In this document: piece by piece, positions 5,267-5,295 of the stretch
Layout: each line of letters starts with the position of its first letter
How positions within the stretch are numbered: the stretch's first letter is position 1
Assembly: GCA_903930035.1 (NCBI GenBank)
Contig: CAIYXG010000414.1
Location: forward strand, 1 to 5,295
Source of the DNA: an uncultured Actinomycetes bacterium
GTDB lineage: Bacteria; Actinomycetota; Acidimicrobiia; Acidimicrobiales; Microtrichaceae
Direction: 5' to 3'
DNA: 5,295 nt
The notes under the pieces: generated by a model
What the model was told of the DNA's origin: nothing
Database searches by the model: none
The model's input: the letters and a program-made list of their open reading frames with translations, nothing else
Made by a program: the position numbers and the translations under genes

Positions 5267-5295
5267 GCCCCCGTCACTCTGGCTCGACATCCAGC
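5238..5295 (+). CDS. ybeY: Probable YbeY endoribonuclease / rRNA maturation factor, N-terminal fragment
   Basis: An ATG at 5238 opens a frame that stays open to the window end (19 codons). It begins MSATSRASTEPPS and continues LWLDIQ, which resembles the first strand of YbeY proteins (compare LDLQ near the E. coli start). It overlaps the last 29 bases of phoH in another frame, suggesting translational coupling. There is no strong Shine-Dalgarno sequence and no ATG or GTG after the phoH stop within the window. YbeY is a zinc-dependent endoribonuclease needed for 16S rRNA 3' maturation and very often follows phoH. The catalytic HxxxHxxxxxH motif lies outside the window, so the call rests on position and a few residues. 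A different downstream gene cannot be excluded. Confidence 0.6.
   Translation, partial: MSATSRASTEPPSLWLDIQ

Noticed and set aside
4861..5290. Minus-strand open frames at 4861-5178 and 5105-5290
   Set aside because: They are antisense to the conserved PhoH core and the ybeY start and have no recognisable features.

Overview
This is a high-GC window (roughly 70% or more by eye) with strongly G/C-ending codons, near-leaderless starts preceded by TANNNT -10 boxes, and GTG starts. That points to an actinobacterium. The lineage is not fixed: the actinobacterial-type CpaE-like protein and the form of the PhoH N-terminus fit Actinobacteria in the broad sense, possibly Acidimicrobiia, but this is an impression and not a placement.

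Left half (1-3279, minus strand): the front end of a Tad/Flp-type pilus or secretion operon, read right to left. It holds an SAF/CpaB-like membrane-anchored protein (2608-3279), a CpaE-like MinD/ParA-fold protein without P-loop lysines (1319-2611), the CpaF/TadA secretion ATPase (30-1322), and the first 11 codons of a TadB-like membrane protein cut by the window edge (1-33). Each junction is a 4-base stop/start overlap, so this is one translationally coupled transcript. Pilin, TadC and minor pilin genes would be expected beyond the left edge.

Middle (3280-3698): a 164-bp divergent intergenic region with an unusually AT-rich island and several inverted repeats. It is followed on the plus strand by a small excisionase/MerR-type helix-turn-helix protein (3444-3698). 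A palindrome overlaps that gene's -10 box, suggesting autoregulation, and the position suggests (not proven) that the protein controls the Tad operon.

Right half (3706-5295): a minus-strand 173-residue protein of unknown function, built from two internally repeated beta-rich units, converges on the HTH gene and diverges from phoH with only 19 bp between starts. phoH (4247-5266) is complete and is followed by an overlapping ybeY start (5238 to the edge), the usual RNA-metabolism pair. Codon usage changes abruptly inside phoH at about 5087: A/T-ending codons go from 7 of 280 to 13 of 59. This is the most striking anomaly in the window.

No tRNA, rRNA, CRISPR array, insertion sequence or attachment site was seen. 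No stretch longer than 300 bases lacks a gene.
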